This document shows, one piece after another, positions 6,516 through 10,307 of a stretch of DNA of 10,307 nucleotides; position 1 is the stretch's first letter; each line of letters begins with the position of its first letter. The position numbers and the translations under genes are program-made. Origin of the DNA: Blastocatellia bacterium (lineage in GTDB: Bacteria > Acidobacteriota > Blastocatellia > Pyrinomonadales > Pyrinomonadaceae); assembly GCA_013695495.1 (NCBI GenBank), contig JACDAK010000207.1, positions 1 to 10,307 of the forward strand. The letters are read 5' to 3'. The notes beneath the pieces are model-generated. The model was not told where the DNA came from, searched no databases, and was given only the letters and a program-made list of their open reading frames with translations.

Positions 6516-9488
6516 CTAACCGGCGATGCGTTGCCGCTGTGTTGTAGCGGCGGGAAAGACTAGCCGGAACGTCGTGCCGCCGCCCTCGCGGCTGCGTGCC
6601 TCGATCGTCCCCGAATGCTCCTGAACAATTCCGTATGTCACCGCGAGTCCCAGTCCGGTACCGTTCCCAACGCCTTTCGTCGTGAAGAACGGGTCAAATA
6701 TCTTGTTCAAATTCTCTGCCGGGATACCAACGCCGTCGTCCGAAACCTCGATGATCACCTCTCCGCTTTCACTTTCAAACGTGCAAAGCGAGATGGTTCC
6801 GCCGTTGATCACTGCGTCGCGAGCGTTGATTATGAGGTTGGTGAAAACTTGCTGAAGCTTGCCCGCGCTTGCAAGGATTCGCGGCGGAGCTGCCGCGTAT
6901 TTTTTCTCGATCTCAATGCCCGACGATCGGAATTGCGGCTCAAGCAGCTGCATAGTGTCTTCCATCAGCTGGTTTATGTCCACTTCCGCCCATTCGGTCG
7001 CATTGCCGGTACGCGAAAAGTTCAAAAGGTTCCCCACGATGTCCGTCGCCCGCTCAGTTTGCCGCTGCATTTTTTGCAGCAGTGCGTGCTTCGGATCAGT
7101 TTCCGGAACCATTCCAAGCAGCATCTGTGTATAGCTCGAAACACCGGTCAGCGGCGTATTTACCTCGTGTGCGACACCCGCCGCCAGCAGCCCGATGCTC
7201 GAGAGCTTCTCGTTCTGCTGCAGGTTCTCTTCTAGCTTTACGCGTGCCGTAACATTTTCGAAAACGATGATCGCACCGGTCTGTTCCGTCGTGACCGACC
7301 GCAGCGGAGCAACCGCGACATTCATCATCAGCGGCTGGCCAAATGCATCGCTCGCCGGCAGCTTGTACGCGTTCCTGATCTCCGTCAAATGCCACCGGTG
7401 CTTGCCAAGTATCGTGCTGAGATTCGCCGCAAAATCTTCGTCAAAGATCTCTTCGACCACCCGTCCCACAACCTCATCGCGGGACATCGTGAACATATCC
7501 TCGAACGGGCCGTTGCACCGCGTAACGCGGCCGTTCTCATCGACGGCTAGCAACCCGACGTTTACAGATTCGATGATCGACTCGTTGAATTCTTTTAGCA
7601 GGGCCAACTCTTCCGTGTGCGACTGCTGTTCCTGATATAGCCTCGCGTTCTCTATCGCCACCGCTATGTAGCCCGCCAGCGCTTTAAGTATCTCGAGGTC
7701 TTCGGAAGAGAGCAGCGAACCGTCGCTGGCGCGACCCAGCCCGATCATCGCGACCATCTTACTTCGGACCACACAAGGCACGTAATAATGAAGCTCCTGC
7801 CGCACCGGCAGTTTCGAACCGTTGCCGTTACCGTTCCCGTTGCTGCTAGTGCCCGTCAAACCGCCGTCGAAAAATTCGACCTCGTCCGCCCGCACCACAC
7901 CGGTCGTGGCAGACTTTGTTCTGATAACGTTCTTGAAATCCTTGGGGATCTGGTAATCGTTGCTCAGCCCGATGGCCTTCGCTATCTGATATTTTTCGGG
8001 GTTGCGCTCGTCCTCAATAAACACCGCAACCTTTTCAACGTCCAAAACCTGCACCAGCCGCTCAGTTAGGGCGTCAAGCAGCGGCCCCATCGCGGTGGTT
8101 GCCGAGAGCGTGCGGCCAAAATCGAGAAGGCCCTGCCGAAGGTCGTAACGTTCGCCGTAAAAATATCTGTTCGCCCGCTCCTGCAGAAAATTCTTTAGCG
8201 GCTCGCTGAGCATGATGATGCCGGCCATTGCAATGACCGCGATCAACGCCCGCAGTGCGATCTCCGTGGACGAAAGATTGTTGCCGACCGCAAGGAAGAC
8301 CAGCCCGAGCGCTACTCCGCCGACCATCATCGCGATGGCCATCGTCGTCATGGCATATACCAACGCACGCCGCACGACTACGTCGACGTCCATCAAACGG
8401 TACCGCACGACCGAATGGCCAAAGCTAAGCGGTATGAGCGCCAGCGGCAGCGTCGTCAAAGCTGCAGACAGCGTATCCTCAGGCAGATAGATAAATCGTC
8501 GGGCGATCTGAAACCCTAGTATCGGCAATATCGAAACGATCGTCCCGAACATCGCCCACTTCAGCCGCTGCCGCACAAGCGCCTGTGGCGTGCTCATGTA
8601 TCGCCAAAAGAGCAGTCCCGCGCCGGTTGATATACCCGCAACGAAGTGGATCAGCAATGCCTGGTTGAGCAACGGAAGCACCCGATTTCGATCCAGAAAG
8701 CTGATCAAGCTCAATGCCCATGCCTCGGGCAGGATAAACGGCGATAAGAAGAATACGAGATGCGCCGCAACTATGAGCGTCGCCGGGGCATACAGAAGAT
8801 AGGTCTTCCAGGGCTTCTTGTCAATAACTTCGCTGCGTACCGGATAGCGCAGGCAAAAATGCATGAAAAGCGCCACGAAAAACGCGAACGCCATGGTATC
8901 AAGCAGCTGAACGGCAAGGTCAAAATCGCGCGCCAGGCCCAGTGGTGCATAAACATGAAAGACGAACGCCGCCAGACACAGCGTCGCAAAATGCAGAACG
9001 AATGGTGAACGGCTCCCCTGCTTGAACAGCACGAACATTCCTACGCCAAGCCAAACCAGCCCGACTATCGCTAGAAGGATAAGCGACGCCGTCCATCGCG
9101 GGACCGAGTCGATCCCGGTCAGATCAGAAAAATAAAGATTATTCGCAAAGGAGTATTGCTTTTGGTAGTGGTAGGTCAGGTTGCCGCCGACGCCTGCGGC
9201 TTCAAGGTACATCTGCACATCGCCCGAGGCTATGACCTCATCAAAGGTTTCACCGTCTAGGCTGATGCTCAAAAGCTTATCACCCGGTGAGATTCCGGCG
9301 CGAGCCCCGGCGAAGCCCGGAAGCACCTTTTCAGCATGGACGCCGCCCGACTTCTGCACCCACATCACACCATCGGTCGGCGGCAGCGGACGGTTCATCC
9401 GTTCCGACAGGTTGAGAGCGCCGCCCGCGACGAAAAGTACCGTCACGACCAGCCAAATCAGACTCCAACCTGTCAAGACCTTGTTCAT
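6516..9488 (-). CDS. membrane PDZ-GAF-PAS sensor histidine kinase
   Basis: A 990-residue sensor kinase (numbering from the ATG at 9488). A first membrane span (about 8-27) is followed by an extracytoplasmic PDZ domain (about 38-110, with GARAGISPGDKL). About nine further spans lie between 133 and 428, a layout reminiscent of ComP-type kinases. The cytoplasmic part has a GAF domain (about 463-615), interrupted by an Asn-Gly repeat at 550-557, a short coiled coil, a PAS domain (about 637-745), and HisKA with phospho-acceptor His774 in GVAHEVNTPL. HATPase_c shows the N box (Asn888 in NLIINARDA), G1 DDGVGIP (917-923), F box FDPFFTTK and G2 GNGTGLGL. All catalytic motifs are intact. It should autophosphorylate and pass phosphate to a response regulator, but none is encoded here. 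An in-frame TTG at 9494 would add two residues; I prefer the ATG. Neither start has a good Shine-Dalgarno. Confidence 0.93.
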   Translation of the reverse strand: MNKVLTGWSLIWLVVTVLFVAGGALNLSERMNRPLPPTDGVMWVQKSGGVHAEKVLPGFAGARAGISPGDKLLSISLDGETFDEVIASGDVQMYLEAAGVGGNLTYHYQKQYSFANNLYFSDLTGIDSVPRWTASLILLAIVGLVWLGVGMFVLFKQGSRSPFVLHFATLCLAAFVFHVYAPLGLARDFDLAVQLLDTMAFAFFVALFMHFCLRYPVRSEVIDKKPWKTYLLYAPATLIVAAHLVFFLSPFILPEAWALSLISFLDRNRVLPLLNQALLIHFVAGISTGAGLLFWRYMSTPQALVRQRLKWAMFGTIVSILPILGFQIARRFIYLPEDTLSAALTTLPLALIPLSFGHSVVRYRLMDVDVVVRRALVYAMTTMAIAMMVGGVALGLVFLAVGNNLSSTEIALRALIAVIAMAGIIMLSEPLKNFLQERANRYFYGERYDLRQGLLDFGRTLSATTAMGPLLDALTERLVQVLDVEKVAVFIEDERNPEKYQIAKAIGLSNDYQIPKDFKNVIRTKSATTGVVRADEVEFFDGGLTGTSSNGNGNGNGSKLPVRQELHYYVPCVVRSKMVAMIGLGRASDGSLLSSEDLEILKALAGYIAVAIENARLYQEQQSHTEELALLKEFNESIIESVNVGLLAVDENGRVTRCNGPFEDMFTMSRDEVVGRVVEEIFDEDFAANLSTILGKHRWHLTEIRNAYKLPASDAFGQPLMMNVAVAPLRSVTTEQTGAIIVFENVTARVKLEENLQQNEKLSSIGLLAAGVAHEVNTPLTGVSSYTQMLLGMVPETDPKHALLQKMQRQTERATDIVGNLLNFSRTGNATEWAEVDINQLMEDTMQLLEPQFRSSGIEIEKKYAAAPPRILASAGKLQQVFTNLIINARDAVINGGTISLCTFESESGEVIIEVSDDGVGIPAENLNKIFDPFFTTKGVGNGTGLGLAVTYGIVQEHSGTIEARSREGGGTTFRLVFPAATTQRQRIAG
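7818..7841 (-). repeat. Asn-Gly repeat tract within the kinase GAF domain
   Basis: Four consecutive Asn-Gly pairs, flanked by Ser residues, are encoded on the minus strand. The glycine codons vary (GGG, GGT, GGC, GGT) while Asn is always AAC. The tract probably forms a flexible surface loop inserted between strands of the GAF domain. The mixed codons argue against a very recent slippage event. Confidence 0.8.
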
Positions 9489-9524
9489 CGTCAAAAATGA
9501 GACACTGAGCCATTGGAATAATAA

Positions 9525-9540
9525 GGCAAAATTTGTTCCA
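9525..9540 (-). promoter_or_regulatory. candidate sigma-54 (-24/-12) promoter of the sensor kinase gene
   Basis: Read on the minus strand the site is TGGAACA-N4-TTGCC, against a consensus of TGGCACR-N4-TTGCW. The invariant GG (9538-9539) and GC (9526-9527) are exactly ten bases apart. Transcription would begin near 9514, about 26 bases before the kinase ATG, a sensible leader. No good sigma-70 pair was found in the same gap. The remaining upstream stretch (9541-9667) would be the place for an enhancer-binding-protein site, but I recognise none there. This is a match by eye in one place and can arise by chance. Confidence 0.5.
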
Positions 9541-9667
9541 ACGACTTACCGGCCATTCGATGCCCAAATCACACAAAATAAAGGCATTTTTCTCATCTTT
9601 GCTGGCGAGAGCCGGGGTGCCATCACGGTCAGCATTCAGCTTTTTGTTCTGCCGTCCGAGATTTTGG

Positions 9668-9704
9668 AAAAAATAACGCCGCCAAACTCACTGTTTGGAC
9701 GGCG
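9668..9704 (-). terminator. intrinsic terminator of the outer membrane receptor gene
   Basis: Read on the minus strand, CGCCGTCCAAAC (9693-9704) pairs with GTTTGGCGGCG (9677-9687) around a five-base loop, with a single bulged T, and is followed by TTATTTTTT (9668-9676). It lies about 40 bases after the receptor stop. In the plus direction no T run follows the hairpin. It insulates the kinase gene, which therefore needs its own promoter. Confidence 0.85.
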
Positions 9705-9744
9705 AAACCTGCTCGGCAGTCGTTATAACTATCTATCGATCGGT

Positions 9745-10307
9745 CTAAAAACGAACCATAATTCCACCGCGAAGCGAACGCCGCTGGCTGTTGAGCCGTA
9801 AACTTCCCTCATCGCCCAACACGCCAGATTGAAGATCAAACACGTTGCGTGCATCAAAGACCGCTTCGGCGTGGAAAGGCAGTCCAAGCGTCGGCAGCGT
9901 CTGCGTGATCAGAACGCTAAGGCTCGGGTCGTATATCGCAAGCCGTCCTTGAAAAGGGTCGATCGCGAACACCGTCGCATCCGGCGACAAGCGGTAAATG
10001 GTCCGGATCGTTGTGCCCGTCCTCAGATCCGCTTCGATTTGGCCGAAGAACGTCTGGAAAAAGTCGTTTTGGAACAGGTCTGCCGGATTCGTTATCCCCT
10101 CCGAACTAAGTTTTTGACCGCGTCCAAGGCTGTAGCCCGCCGAGGCGGTCAGGTGTCCGTTCAGCCTGCGCGTATAAACCAATCGCAGGCCTTGAGCATT
10201 CCCCTGCTGGTTGCCGACCATGTCGCTGATCGCGTCGCCGACCCCGTCAAACGGCATGGCCGCAAAGCCTACGCCTTTCGATGAGGTCATATCAAAGAAT
10301 GCGTTCA
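9745..10307 (-). CDS. C-terminal part of a TonB-dependent-receptor-like outer membrane protein (5' end outside window)
   Basis: The frame is open to the right edge (it reads NAFFDMTSSKG across position 10290), so this is the last roughly 187 residues of a longer protein. The apparent ATG at 10290 is internal, not a start. The segment shows alternating polar and hydrophobic beta strands, for example LRLVYTRRL, LTASAGYSLGRG and IEADLRTGTTIRTIYRL. It ends RRSLRGGIMVRF, whose terminal Phe after alternating residues is the signal for outer membrane insertion of beta-barrels. The style resembles the large Oar-like/carboxypeptidase-regulatory-domain TonB-dependent receptors common in Acidobacteriota, but plug, TonB box and N-terminal domain lie outside the window, so ligand and class are unknown. 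An intrinsic terminator follows at once. The barrel assignment is strong; the TonB assignment is inferred from the family resemblance. Confidence 0.8.
   Translation of the reverse strand, partial: NAFFDMTSSKGVGFAAMPFDGVGDAISDMVGNQQGNAQGLRLVYTRRLNGHLTASAGYSLGRGQKLSSEGITNPADLFQNDFFQTFFGQIEADLRTGTTIRTIYRLSPDATVFAIDPFQGRLAIYDPSLSVLITQTLPTLGLPFHAEAVFDARNVFDLQSGVLGDEGSLRLNSQRRSLRGGIMVRF

Noticed and set aside
6532..6550. GCCGCT/AGCGGC hairpin near the convergent gene ends as a terminator
   Set aside because: It has a six-base-pair stem with no T tract on either side and lies within the kinase coding region.
9559..9600. ATGCC and GGCAT arms followed by TTTT on the plus strand, resembling a terminator
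   Set aside because: The stem is only five base pairs with an 18-base AT-rich loop, too weak for intrinsic termination, and no plus-strand gene precedes it.

Overview
The window looks like chromosomal DNA from a Gram-negative (diderm) bacterium of moderately high GC. The outer membrane is implied by the C-terminal end of a beta-barrel receptor that finishes in Phe, a TolB-like lipoprotein, and exported peptidase architecture. The barrel style and the PDZ plus multi-membrane-span histidine kinase recall Acidobacteriota, perhaps Blastocatellia. That placement comes from remembered protein style, not from a search, and is only moderately secure. No phage, IS element, tRNA, rRNA or CRISPR array is visible.

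Layout from left to right: murA (peptidoglycan precursor synthesis) is on the minus strand and lacks about its last 15 residues at the window edge. A 240-bp gap follows. It holds a very good intrinsic terminator that works only for plus-strand transcription, although both flanking genes are on the minus strand. Next comes a tight minus-strand cluster read in the order M61 peptidase, beta-propeller lipoprotein, DinB-family protein (gaps of 10 and 3 bases). It looks like one operon driven from the 99-bp divergent region at 5166-5264. A Tet-like MFS drug/proton antiporter runs the other way from that region. The MFS gene ends 6 bases from the end of a large minus-strand hybrid sensor kinase (PDZ, about nine further membrane spans, GAF, PAS, HisKA, HATPase). 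Upstream of the kinase is a sequence matching the sigma-54 -24/-12 consensus. The right edge holds the 3' end of a TonB-dependent-receptor-like outer membrane protein with its own intrinsic terminator.

How the parts work together: the M61 peptidase and the lipoprotein are both exported and co-transcribed, so a shared envelope role is plausible but unproven. The kinase has no response regulator in view. The sigma-54 promoter candidate, and a CU-rich loop resembling an anti-Shine-Dalgarno sequence in the orphan terminator near 1420, are the two observations most worth testing. The genes themselves belong to known families, and I found no convincing new multi-gene system.
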